The notes beneath the pieces were generated by a model. It was given only the letters and a program-made list of their open reading frames with translations, was not told where the DNA came from and did not search any database. This document shows positions 1-12,400 of a stretch of 64,000 nt of DNA, one piece after another. Where the stretch lies: NCBI GenBank assembly GCA_030762175.1, contig CM060833.1, forward strand, positions 3,015,501-3,079,500. The letters are read 5' to 3'. Each line of letters opens with the position of its first letter. Position 1 is the stretch's first letter. The DNA is from Metallyticus violacea (Eukaryota; Arthropoda; Insecta; Mantodea; Metallyticidae). The position numbers were made by a program, and so were the translations under genes.

Positions 1-894
1 GACAATGTCGAAGTTCATTATGCTGTTTTTGTATTTGTTGATGTAGATTTTCTCCCAGGTTGCTAATTCCGTAGGTCCTTGTACTGATTTTAATAATTTT
101 GTTTTATTTATTATGTCGTGATTTTGTGTCCAAAAATGATATGCTACTGCTGATTTCTCTATTTGCTTGTACTTTATGTTCCTGAAATGTTCCTTTAACC
201 GTGTGCCAATGTTTCTCTTTGTTTTCCCTATGTAGATTTTTTCACATTCTGCACAGTTTATTTTGTAAATACCTGATTTTTCTTCTTGTGGAATACTGTC
301 ATTAACATTATCTATCAGCAAATTTTGAACATTAAATCTATTAATCGGTGCCAACCTGATATTAAAATCTTTAAGAATATTCTGAAATTTTTTTGTGGCC
401 CATGGATGATATGTGAATTTTTTAAAAATAAGTTTATCTTTTTTTGCTGAAAGTGTTGTGGTTTCTTTGATATGTTTTTGTCTCTTGAATTTCTGCACCA
501 TTTTATGTACTAGTTCTTTTTTAAAACCATTTTTAACTGCTGTTTCTTCTATTTGTTTGTATTCTTTAAAATATTCTTCTTTACTAATTTGTAGGTTAAC
601 TAGCCGGTGTGTTAAACTGTTAATTACTGCATGTTTGTGTGCTGTAGGGTTTAAACTGTCAGCTTTGATGTGATTATCTGCATGTGTATTCTTTCTGTAT
701 ATTCCAAATTTAAGTTTTTCTTGGCATTTCATTATTTTAATATCCAGGAATGGCAGCATGTTATCTGTTTCTATTTCGTATGTAAATGAAATGTTTTTAT
801 CTTAAATATTTAGAAGTTTTAAGGCATCGTCAATGAGTTTTCTGTCAACTATGGCAAATATATCATCCACATATCTGTACCATACCTTAAATAT
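1..894 (-). mobile_element. Penelope-like element (PLE-A), left copy of an inverted pair
   Basis: Minus-strand relic of a Penelope-like retroelement. It begins at about 885 with the RT active site WYRYVDDIFAIV, runs through DNMLPFLDIKI and the finger-like FTYHPWATKKFQ part, and ends in a GIY-YIG endonuclease domain ([20 protein letters not shown] and later HFWTQNHD). At least one in-frame stop in the RT. It continues beyond position 1. Positions 1-695 are nearly identical, inverted, to 895-1590. Confidence 0.9.
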
Positions 895-1870
895 GAAAGA
901 ATACACATGCAGATAATCACATCAAAGCTGACAGTTTAAACCCTACAGCACACAAACATGCAGTAATTAACAGTTTAACACACCGGCTAGTTAACCTACA
1001 AATTAGTAAAGAAGAATATTTTAAAGAATACAAACAAATAGAAGAAACAGCAGTTAAAAATGGTTTTAAAAAAGAACTAGTACATAAAAAGGTGCAGAAA
1101 TTCAAGAGACAAAAACATATCAAAGAAACCACAACACTTTCAGCAAAAAAAGATAAACTTATTTTTAAAAAATTCACATATCATCCATGGGCCACAAAAA
1201 AATTTCAGAATATTCTTAAAGATTTTAATATCAGGTTGGCACCGATTAATAGATTTAATGTTCAAAATTTGCTGATAGATAATGTTAATGACAGTATTCC
1301 ACAAGAAGAAAAATCAGGTATTTACAAAATAAAATGTGCAGAATGTGAAAAAATCTACATAGGGAAAACAAAGAGAAACATTGGCACATGGTTAAAGGAA
1401 CATTTCAGGAACATAAAGTACAAGCAAATAGAGAAATCAGCAGTAGCATATCATTTTTGGACACAAAATCACGACATAATAAATAAAACAAAATTATTAA
1501 AATCAGTACAAGGACCTACGGAATTAGCAACCTGGGAGAAAATCTTACATCTACAAATACAAAAACAGCATAATGAACTTCGACATTGTCGGGGATGAAA
1601 ACATAAACTACAAGTTTATCACACCGCCACCAGAGCAGAATTTACATTCCTACAGCTCAACGAATGATCCGACAGTTGAACCTTAGCATGGCTGAAGATG
1701 GGAACAAATGTTCTCGAAACTGGTTCCATACATTTATAAAAAGTAAGTGAAGCTTTAAGAGTGTGTAGTTCAACTAATCATACAATGATATCCATTAATT
1801 ATGATTGGCTTCACTGTGTTTAAGTTCCAATTTTACATTTAAGTAATAAATTTATTAATATTTTTTTAAA
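895..1870 (+). mobile_element. PLE-A, right copy of the inverted pair
   Basis: Plus-strand 5'-truncated copy with the same region after the RT and the GIY-YIG endonuclease as its mirror at 1-894. The open frame 1092-1598 covers the endonuclease. Downstream are a ribozyme-like module (1692-1724) and the usual PLE end with AAGTAAGTGAAGC and a T/A-rich tail. The endonuclease cuts target DNA and directs primed reverse transcription in this family. Confidence 0.9.
1692..1724 (+). ncRNA. Hammerhead ribozyme-like module
   Basis: CTGAAGA (1692-1698), hairpin GGGAAC/GTTCTC, GAAAC (1716-1720), two bases, GTT. This matches the CUGANGA, stem II, GAAA and UH core of a type I hammerhead with a two-base-pair stem III. 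Activity is not shown. Confidence 0.65.
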
Positions 1871-2109
1871 ATATATCAGTGGTGCCAACTTTTCAGGTGG
1901 GTTATCTGTAATCCTATAGTGTGAGCCCCCCAGTCTTTCCAAGAATTCAGATCTAAATGTGAGCTAAGTAAACATGCCTTTCCTTCGTATAACAGTCTCA
2001 ATATTTAATAGCTCTGTTGCCTTTTTGCGAGTGGAAGCAATTAAAACTTAAACCTTACAAGTGTATGTGTGTCCATGTTTATAACAAGAAGATTCTGTAG
2101 TGCATGTGC

Positions 2110-2650
2110 ATTATTGTGAGTGGCTTCTTACATCAGTGACTGAAGGGTTAATAGACCCATAGCTACTCAAAACACTGGCTATTCGTGTTCTGAAAATCCA
2201 ATTCACAATTCCACAAGAAACCCCTCTTTATGATAGGAAAATTGGAGTTTGGTATGTGAAATCACATTCTGACCCCATTTTTAATCAACTGACGGAAGAA
2301 GAGAATACATATGGGTGGTTTCAACAAGATTCTCCCACTGCTTATACAGTGGAGGGGTTCATGGGTAAAATACCCATGTGTTTGAAGATAGTGAGATTAG
2401 TGCTAGTATGTGATCCTGTCACTGCCCAGATCTAACAGTCAGTGATTTTTATTTGTGAGGTAGTCTAAAGGACATAGTGCACAAAACAAATTCTTAAGCA
2501 TTAGAAGAACTCAAGGCAAATGTTGAAATGAAATCAGATGCTCTACAATAATTGAACTACATGCTGTCAATCAGAATGTGTTTACCTGGTACAATGTTTA
2601 GCTGAGAGAGGACAACATTTTCAGCATTTGCTCCAAGGTAAGATTTTATA
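2110..2650 (+). pseudogene. IS630/DDE_3-type transposase relic
   Basis: Frameshifted remains of a transposase C-terminal half. GWFQQDSPTAYT corresponds to the family motif with the second catalytic Asp (WFQQDGATAHT); later pieces resemble the NPHTLEELKAN and GGHFQHL segments. Interrupted and without an intact frame. A SINE lies just downstream (2714-3009). Confidence 0.7.
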
Positions 2651-2713
2651 CAGTTTTAAGAAACAAAGTAAGAGTATTGTGGCATGTCTATCTGCCGAGA
2701 TGCAAAACCCTGT

Positions 2714-3009
2714 TTTTTTTTTTTTTTGAGTAGTGTTTAACGCCCGTTTTCACTACTGAGGCACCACAGGCGATGGACACTGATGATACATGAAATGAAA
2801 TGATAAATTGGGAAAGGATATTTTTTTTTTAAGGAAGGAAGCGTTCCAGGCCTAAGTTTAGGTACCTCCCCGGCATTTGCCAGTTATGAAGACTGAGGAA
2901 AACCTGGAAAAAACCCCAGTCAGGGAGGACGGTCCTGGCGGGATTCGAACCGCAGACCTCCCGCTCACGAGTCCGTGCCTTAACGACCTCGGCCACCCGT
3001 GGCGGTCTC
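2714..3009 (-). repeat. SINE-A copy with 12-bp target duplication
   Basis: tRNA-derived SINE, reverse orientation. On the minus strand it starts near GCCACGGGTGGCCGAGG (box A) and has GGTTCGAATCCCGCC (box B), ending in an A tail. Flanked by exact repeats GCAAAACCCTGT at 2702-2713 and 3010-3021. Pol III promoter boxes are intact, so it is a young copy. Confidence 0.9.
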
Positions 3010-3252
3010 GCAAAACCCTGTGTGAGGTGTAAGGACATAATATGGAAGCCCTGTATAACACCACAGTGATGCCATGCCAAAAAAAAAAAAAAAATTACAA
3101 ATTTAGGCATTAGCCTAATAATGAAAATAATATCAAATGTTTTCAAGATCAATGCAACTATTTTTATTTAATATTCAATATGACAATAACCACTACTCAT
3201 TTGAAATCACTATCAAGACAGGCTCAGGCCTGTAAACAGCTGATGCACTTAC

Positions 3253-3442
3253 CACACTTGTAGGGGATGCAGGTACTGTTCTAGCAGTTGCGGCTAAAGC
3301 TGGAGGTGATTGAGTAGCTGTTCCAGGATATGAGTGACATGATAATAGAAGAGGATGAGCTGCCCCAACACTCGCATCATCCCCAGCTGGTGGAGTTGTA
3401 CCCAGACCAGATATTTCTTCAGGTATGGCCTCACAGCTGACT
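3253..3442 (-). CDS. TSC2: TSC2 exon 19, with two possible acceptors
   Basis: 190 bp, phase 2 in, 0 out. Encodes [19 protein letters not shown], then a Pro/Thr/Ala-rich tail ending TVPASPTSV before donor GTAAGT. The acceptor sequence TTTTAGAGTCAG holds two AGs six bases apart that keep the same frame, so the exon could start at 3442 or 3436. It ends on a complete codon; the next exon must lie left of the window. Confidence 0.78.
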
Positions 3443-6400
3443 CTAAAACACAGTCACCAAAATATTCACTGTTCTGTTTTCTTTCATGATTTTCATTAAG
3501 AGTGGCACTTCCCACTCTTTCTCCTACAAGTCTCACCCCCCTGTCCATGAACATCGCTTCAAAGCTGTGCAGTAGATGAGTTTCACCAAGATGGAGGAGA
3601 GTTGAGTCTAGAGCAGCGCATTTTTGTTTGTAAATATCACCACAAATGAGTCAGCCCCTCATGTTCATGCAGAATTTCCTTTGCAGTTCCCTGGTCAATT
3701 GTCTCCTTTCAGAAAAACAGTTTACGATATTGCAAATAAATTTGATTGTACTGGATCCATGCACTACAAAACACACATTCAGAAATATATAGTTTTAACA
3801 GAGGAAGGACAAAATTGGTGCAAACTTTGAATGTTCGCCAACAAAATCACACCCAAAATTAGCACAACAAGTGGGTACTACACAAAAAGCAATAAAATTT
3901 GTGCCAGCCTCTTTAATTTGATGCATGGTTTTCAAAAACACAACCCTAGCAGTGCTATGTCCCCTATTTCCAAAAGAAACTCTGATTGTTATTACGCCAC
4001 CTATATTTAAAGCATGCAGCATGGAATGCTTGCTCCCTTAAAATCCAAATGAATCCTTCAATTTAACTGCTATATATGTACAAGCATTCGTATACATGTC
4101 AAATATCAAGTTACATAAAACAGCTCTATCAAAGTCACCTTGATCAATTACCTCTTTCTTGTGCATATGATTTTTCCTCTGTTTATCTAAAAAGAACAGA
4201 ACCACCATCATTTAGGGGAGATCTAGATTCTTTAGTAATTTTCTGAACAGTTCTCATACCAACACCACATATCATGCATTTTTGGCACTTGGCAACACCA
4301 TTAGTTGAGCTGCCAATCACATGCTTTATACCATCTGCCTCCTTCTTGAAGAAATGCTACACTTTATATACTACTTCATGTGCTTGTTGTTGCAAAACTA
4401 CACATTTACATATTTCTTGTTCCATGTTTTACTTTTCTACAATTTTAAAACAGAAACAAAAGCACAAATTGACAGAAAACCATGGAAATCATACATGAAC
4501 TCACAGACATTAGAACATACAAGACTCTTGACTTCAAATGATCTTATTGGTTCAGAATGACACATAACTTTCCTTGCCCACTGCACAATTCTCCCAGACC
4601 CACGCAGACTCTAAGAGATGCTGAAAATGATGTAGCAGGATCTGTGTAAGAAATTTCTGTATTTCATCTTTTTATTCCTAAAGAACTGGTGGTTTGGAAC
4701 ATGTTTGTCACTGAAAGATCCTGTCCCTTGTAACTTTTTATTAAGTTGGCAAAGTTTCTTTACCTGTAACATGATATTGGCATAACCAATGAAGAACAAT
4801 GAAAGCACCGGTAAAACAAAAATTCACAACCAGTTGGTGACAAAGTTAACTACAGTTAACTACCCGCAGAAACATCATGCGACCTTTATGGTTTAAGCAT
4901 TACATAAAACTCCAAGAAAAATATAGGTAGAAATGGATAAATAGAATCTATGTGATGAGCTTTTGAACTTAAAAAAAAAGGGGGCGGGGAGATTATAAGC
5001 ACATTTGGACAAAGATGAAAATAAAACCTACTGACCAAGTGAAGATAGGAATGTTATCGTTATTATAAGGAAAGAAATACAAGGTTAACAAAATGAGAAA
5101 GTTAATAACACATTACCTGTATGCTGCTCCAGTCAATAAATTGTATAACATAAATATGGACTTTATGATTAACACAAGAGATGTGATGTAACTGCTTGTT
5201 TTAAAACTACGAGTTGTGTGCATAAATATTCACCTGGGATCCTTTTGTTTAGGTGTCTTTTTATTTTCATCTCCATCCCCTGAGCCAATTTCTCTCTCAT
5301 CTTTATTTTTCTCCTTGTCTCTATTCAGGAAAGGGTTTTTCCAACTAGCACTCATCTCTGGACTTGAATTTGAGCGCCGCACAGGGTTCCTTGATTTTCC
5401 ACCTTCTACAATATAACACATTGAATATATTCTTATTTTTTTGACAGTTTTTGGATTTCAAAATGCACACTCTTATGCAAATAACTAAGAATGAGAAAAA
5501 ACATTTCTTTATTTCATATTTCAATATATTTAACCTCCTAAATAGTTTGAAACTAATGCATTCCAAGAGCTTACAAACACTCCTCTATAAAACTATAATC
5601 TACACAGAAAATAGCTTCCTAAGACAGTTAGGGCCAGTTGTATACAGAGTTAACTCCAGTTTACAGCATAAAATTACATCAGTTATGCTTAACTTGGAAA
5701 ATTTGGTTATAGAAACATTAATCTATGATTATTTTTTTCAACTTCAAATTGAATCTAACTGACTAACTCTGACACAGAGTTCCTCCTACACCTCAACAGC
5801 ATCAACCCCTGCATCCAGTTCACTATGGAAAAAGAAGAAGATGGATAGCTAGCCTTCCTGGAGATTGTGGTAAGCTGAAGGCACGCTTGGACCAATTCAT
5901 ACTGATCGTTACTTGAATAAGAATTCTAATCATCTGAGGCAGAGACGTGTGATGATAAAAATGTTTATAAATTGGGCTTTATGCATTTGCAAGCATCAGT
6001 TACTGCCACAAGAACTGCTCCTCCAGAACAAGCATTACAGGCCAATGGCTAAGCAATTCAAGTAAAAATAGCTTGTCGCCTGGCAAGACCACAACCTATC
6101 ATCCAAAAATCATATCAATCTCATGTAAAGAGCAAAGTCTTTCTGCCTTATTTTAAAAACATCACAGACTGGGTTGAAAACATACTGCAACACCACGGTG
6201 TCAAGACTGTCTTTAAGCCTACTATGCAGCTAAGAAATCTACTACACTCAGTCAAAGATCCCCAGGATCCTTTGTTGTTGGTGTGTCTACCGTATTCCCT
6301 GCTCCTGTGGTTCGATCTACATCTGCACAACACAATGCAACATTAACACCAGCCTCAAAGAATACAAAAGGAACTGTCGTCTAGGTTCGATAGATAAGTC

Positions 6401-9400
6401 AGTGGTAGCAGCATATCCCATTTAAATGGAGGGGGAACACATCATCAAGTTTCAGGACACTAGCATTCTTTCATCTATGACACATTACCATGCAAGACTA
6501 CAGCGAAAAGCGATCAAAATTCACAAACACCCCAACAATTTCAACAGAAAAGAAGAAGCTCAAAAACTAAATAGCAACTGGTTTCCAGCAATTGACAACA
6601 AATACTATGTACAACACATGAAAACATAGCAAGCCTATCATAAAAGAGCAGCAGCACAGGAGGGGCCAGGCTCATCTCATGAATCAACAGGCTGTGGCCC
6701 AGTCTGGACCAATCAGCGGGGAGCACTGGCAGTATAAATGAAGCGACTCTGACAGCCAATGCTTCAGATGCGGTTTTAGCAGAGAGGATTTTGATTTTCG
6801 ATTTGTTATATTTACGGAAGCTCTTTAACAGCTCAGGTGAAGTGGCCATCAAATTTTGCTCAGAGGCCTCTTTTTTCAGGCTTGAGGTTCTTTTTCATGC
6901 CGTAAATGTACAACAAGGAACCCACGGCTTTGCTTCCCTTCTGAAGGAAGCCATACTTAGGATTTTTATGCCCCGAAAAAATCCATCGATCCTGGCAGGG
7001 TTTGAACCCGCGATCTTGGGCATAGAAGACAAGTACGGTTACCACTACACCCCCAGGACCGCCTACCAGAGAGGAGAACCCATCTACGCTACCAAAGATG
7101 TCCACCATAGTTGCAGACGAAACGTCTGGAATCTTCATCTTCAGCAGACCACGGCAACAAAGCCCGGAAGAATATCACAGTTGCACCTATGACTCTGGCC
7201 GTGAAAGCCTATGTTCTCTCTATTCTGAACGTATTTAATAAATTCTTATATAAAGATCATTGTGTGATTGAGTCAAACTAACACTCTTTTGCTCCACTTG
7301 CTTGTTTAAATATGTAGAACCGGCTTCAAGAAACCTTTTTTCGCATCATCAGCCCCATTGTCGACTGGAGGATAAACTGTTATGCTGTGGGAATGTGTAA
7401 TCTGCTCTGGTGGAGGTGTGATGAACTTGAAGCTCATGTTTTCATCACCGGAAGTGTCGAATCTCATTAAACTGTCTTTGTACTGTAAATGTAGATTTTC
7501 TCCCATGTTGTGAATTCTGTAGGTCTTTGCACTGATTTTAATATTTTTTTTTTAAATATGTTGTGGATTTCTCCAATAGCTTGTATTTTATGTTTCTGAA
7601 ACATTCTTTTAACCATGTGCCTATGTTTCAGTTTTTATTAAAAGAACATTTCAGAAACATAAAATACAAGCAGTTGGAGAAATCCGCACTGGCATTGCAC
7701 TTCTGGACAGAAAACCATGACGTATTGAAAAAAACAAAATTATTAAAATCAGTGTACGGACCTATAGAATTAGCAATATGGAAGAAAATCTACATTTACA
7801 AGTCCAAAGACAGTTTAATGAACCTCGACACTTCTGGTGATGAAGACATAAATTTCAAGTTCATCACACCTCCACCAGAGCAGATTACACATCCCCATAA
7901 CATAACAGTTTATCCTCCAGTCGACAATGGGGCTGATGATGCGAAAGAAGGTTTCATGAAGCCTGTTCTACATATTTAAATAAGTAAGTGGAGCAAAAGA
8001 GCGTTAGTTTAGCTCAATCGCACAATTATCTTAATATATGATTAGCTTCATTGTGCAATGTTGGAATTAACAATTTTAGTTAATAAATTCTTATATGTTT
8101 TTGCTATTTCTTACCCTTTGGAATTAATTCCATGCAGGGTTTTCCATTTTTATTCAACACATAGTTGATTTCATGCTTCAAAACACTATTGCACATTGCT
8201 ATTATTATCACAGAAACTGTAGATTTTGTAAGGTAAGCATGGTCATTAATGGATTTGTCTTCATACTGAATGATAACCTTGGAACATACACAGCTGAAGT
8301 ACTGTCATTGTGCAAATCATAATAATTCATAACATCATTCATAGAAACAAACACCCCCATAACTATTCCTAGATTTAAAAAACGTTTGTGGAGTCTGAAT
8401 AACGGATTCTGATTTAAGTCTTAATTTTTATAAATTTCTTACTTTATAACTAAGCGTACCTTCCACATCCAAAATGTCTAAATCATCTGGTGCCGTATTT
8501 ACACTTTCTCTAGAAGGGCTGTTTTTCATGTGTGAGCCTGGAATGAGCATTGGAACTGTAGGTCCAGAGCCCAGAGTGCGAGTCAATGAACATGTAGATG
8601 ACGCATCAAACATACGGTCCAACATGGCCTACACAAAAAAAAAAATTAACATATAAATGAAAAATAAAGTATAATCTAAGAATACTAAAGAAGTAGAAAA
8701 ACAATAAAATGCTTAAATATTCATAGATTATCTGTAAATATTTTAAGTTTTATTCCTTTTCTGCTTCTTTAGTTATATATGTATAAAAACAAGAAATAGA
8801 GAAGCAGAAATAGATATTCACCTGATTTCAGTCCCTGTGATTATAACCTCATTCCCAAAGTGAAGCAGCCATTCCATGGGAAAGGTTTTGCTAACAAAGC
8901 CAAATTTTTGACTGCATTTCAATGAGCCTTGACTCACATGCAACTGACAGGCAGCAGTTGGTATTCAGTGCCTTCCCCATTGCTGGCAAAGAAGTGTTGA
9001 TGTATATGGAAAAGGCTGCTAAACACCTGGCAGACCTGTCCTGTGATGGACTTGCAACCTTGTGTTAAGTAGTGGTGTGGAACATTTGCCCATGCCATAA
9101 TAAATCAAGTTGCCTGATTGCCTATGTTTTGTTTCTCCCCTCTGAGAGCTACCTACATCCTACATCTGTTGATGGCACCACTCAGCAGTAAATGTACTTT
9201 CAATCCTATATCTTAAAATTTTTTGCACTGTCCCTTGTTTGCAAGAAAAAAAAATAGTTGTCATGACTTATGTCTTATTCCTTATATGTGTATATACAAA
9301 ACGTTTGCATGCTGCCTTTGGTCTGACCAATGAGCAAAGGTTGTGAAGCAGTTACCAACTGAGTACTTACATCATATTCACTCTCTGCTAAGTTTTCACT

Positions 9401-12400
9401 ATTTATCCTTGAATGACTTGGCATATAATCCTCAAATTCTGGTTCTTTCTTATTTGTGAGTGATGGCATGAAGAGAGTTGTAATGTCTGCCAGAGGAAAG
9501 TCCAGTGGAGAGGTTTGATAAGAGTTTTGGTTTTGTATTCTCATTACCCATGATGTATCACCTGAACAAACAAACAATCAATCAAGGCAGAATATTAAAA
9601 AAACATTTACATTAAATAAACTGTTTAGAAAGTAACCCTCCCAAAAATGGAATGTTATACAAATTCAAATTATGTTGCTAAATGCCATAACAACGATGTA
9701 TTCCTTTGCAATTTCTAACATCTACAAGTGCTTATAATAAAGAATGATCATTGTTTTTTACAGACATATCTTACACTAAAATTTAACTTTACAATATTTT
9801 GCTAGCTTAATGCATAAATGAATTAGTTTCATTGTTGTAACATCCGGTTCCCACCTGTCAGAGATGTGCAAGTTGCAACATGTTCAGTTCCGCCTACAGC
9901 AAAATGAAGGTGACACGAGACTTACAACATGCTTCTCTGAAGTTTTACTTTCATATCAACAAATCTTCAGCCGAGGCCTATGGAGCATTTGTTCTTCTCT
10001 ATAGCAGTTAGAAGATGGTTTAAAATGTGTAAAGAGGGGGAGGCAATGAATTTCAAAGAAAAATGAACCTGACACCCCAGTTTGTACTCTTAATGGAGGA
10101 AAACAATACTGCTGCTGTCATTCTGAGAGAGGATCATTAAATAACATTTAAAACATTTTCAGAAATTCTAGAAATTTCAGTGGGTACCACATCCTCTCTT
10201 TGGTAACTGAAAAGCTGCATATGAGATATGTTTGTGCACTGTTGGTTTCAAGACTGCTGATATTTGCATGCAGATGATGTTACAGGAAGATTCAGAGTTT
10301 CCTTCATAGGTAATCACTGCTGATGAAATTAAATGATTTCGATTCTGAGAGCAAACAGCAAAGTTCTGTATAAAAAAAAGAGTTGCTTCTGCTGGGAAAG
10401 TTGTATCATTTTGCGATATTCAAGGAATGGCATGTTGTACCTGCTCACACAACTGTAACTGGGTAATACTACAGAAATGTACTGAAACCTCTGCAAGGTT
10501 ACATGCAAAAGGCTACATTTTATATGTCCCTATCTCTCCCATTGGTCCAGGTTAAGCTCCATATGACTTTTTCCTTTTCTCCAAATTAAGAAACATCATT
10601 GTGGGAGGCATTTTCCATTATCAGAAGCACTGGTTAAGGCTTGGAAACTATTCTGAAGGACCTGTCAAAATTTTGCTTTTGCAAATCTTTGAAGACTGAC
10701 AGAAACGCTGAGAAGGTGCAATGCATCCAATGGGGGCTGCTTTAAGAAAGATTATAAAAATTAGGAGAATGAGTAAATAATAGTAAAAAAAAAAAAAAAT
10801 TTGACTATTCTTTATTTAACAAACCTTGTAAATAGTTAAAAGTCAGTAAACAGTGAGAACAACAGTTTTTGAAGGTTCAGCTTAATCTAGTGATAATTGC
10901 CACAAAACAAGGAACACATGCACATAGAATCTTCTTTTTCAATCTGCCAAAATGCAAGGGAGAAAGCAGTATAGCTTATAGGGATAGGAATAGTATAAGT
11001 AATTTCATGATCGAGTATTTTGTTTTAAATATTTATTGTATTAATTTAATTTCAAAATATATTTATATTTAATAATATGCAAAACATCATCACATAAATT
11101 GAATTGAATTGATTTCCACTTTACTGGAGGACATGTTTTGTGGACCCTCATTCACATTCTCAAAAAGAGCATGTTTAAATAGTTTGACTCAGAAGAGATT
11201 ATTAATACATGCTTCATTGCATTAGTTTTCAAATTTAATTAATACTAAGATCTCTTGCAAAGTTACTACAACAAATGAAAGTTAGTCATACATCAGCACA
11301 TTCTGCTACAAAATTGCTTTAAATAGTTGGAGAGAGTTTACATAGTGAGAGCTGAGGCAAAAATGCTATATGGGATATAAATTTGGGGGATATTTAAGGA
11401 TTGGATGACTTCTCATTTGATTCACAAAAGTTTTTGTAAACTTTTAGTTCTGCCGAGGGATTCACCCAATTGGGTAGCTCAAGCAGAGTTAGGATGAATA
11501 AGGTATATGGGGGTAAATAATAAAAAGGAGTATTGGTTCCAAATCAACAAGCAGAGGAAGAAAATATATTGACACAATTCTTAATTTTGCAAGAAAGGAT
11601 AAAACAAAAAGATACTTGAGTCAATATAATTAAGGAAATTTTGGAAAGAATTGGTGCAGGAGAATATGGAAATAAAGGGAAATAAAACAAAGATTTTTGG
11701 AAAGAAATAATGCTAAGGATCGAAGATACTGAAGTACAAGACCAATCTGGTGGATTTATAGGTAAAAATCCTTAAATTACTTTCAATTCACATGAGCTTC
11801 ACTGTGTTAGTTCCATATAAACTTTTAAGATTTACAATTTTTAAAAATTTTTGAAAAATCCTTAAGTTTATTTAGATGTATGAAGGGAAAAATATGTTGA
11901 ATGTTGTAATAAAGATGACAGAAAAACATATGTATGGGTCAGAGCTGGAGCTGTAAAGTTTAAAGGAGTAGGTGGAAGGTTCAATATGGAAGTACATCCA
12001 ATGTGTAGAGTAAAATAATATCTGGCAAAGAAACAAGCTTGTTGAAGCAGAAATGAGGTAATCTTCCCACAGAAATACATGGAATAAGATAGTGAATTTA
12101 AACACACGAAAAAATATAAAGAAATAGGAAGTTATTTAGGGAAATTGAGGAAGATATGGTTGAGAGAGATCGATAAACAAAAGAAATAAATAAGCAGTAA
12201 ATTATTACACATGATGACTTAATTATGTGAATAAATCTAATATTCTAATAAATCCAGTGTTATGGATTTTGGATCAATAAAACTGGCGGCAACTAATTGA
12301 GATAAAATATCAGTAGAATAATTTATAATGAAAAAATAAAAATATTATAAGGGTACTAGATTTATTGAATAATTCTGTATACTGTAATAGACTCTGTGTT

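Noticed and set aside
413..1177. Two 86-residue hydrophobic frames at 413-673 (+) and 917-1177 (-)
   Set aside because: They are antisense to the PLE coding strand and duplicated only because of the inverted repeat.
2829..3152. Frame with [20 protein letters not shown]
   Set aside because: It is a chance translation of SINE-A; the same peptide appears at each SINE-A copy.
3294..3554. Minus-strand frame starting [15 protein letters not shown]
   Set aside because: It overlaps exon 19 in another frame and has no known similarity.
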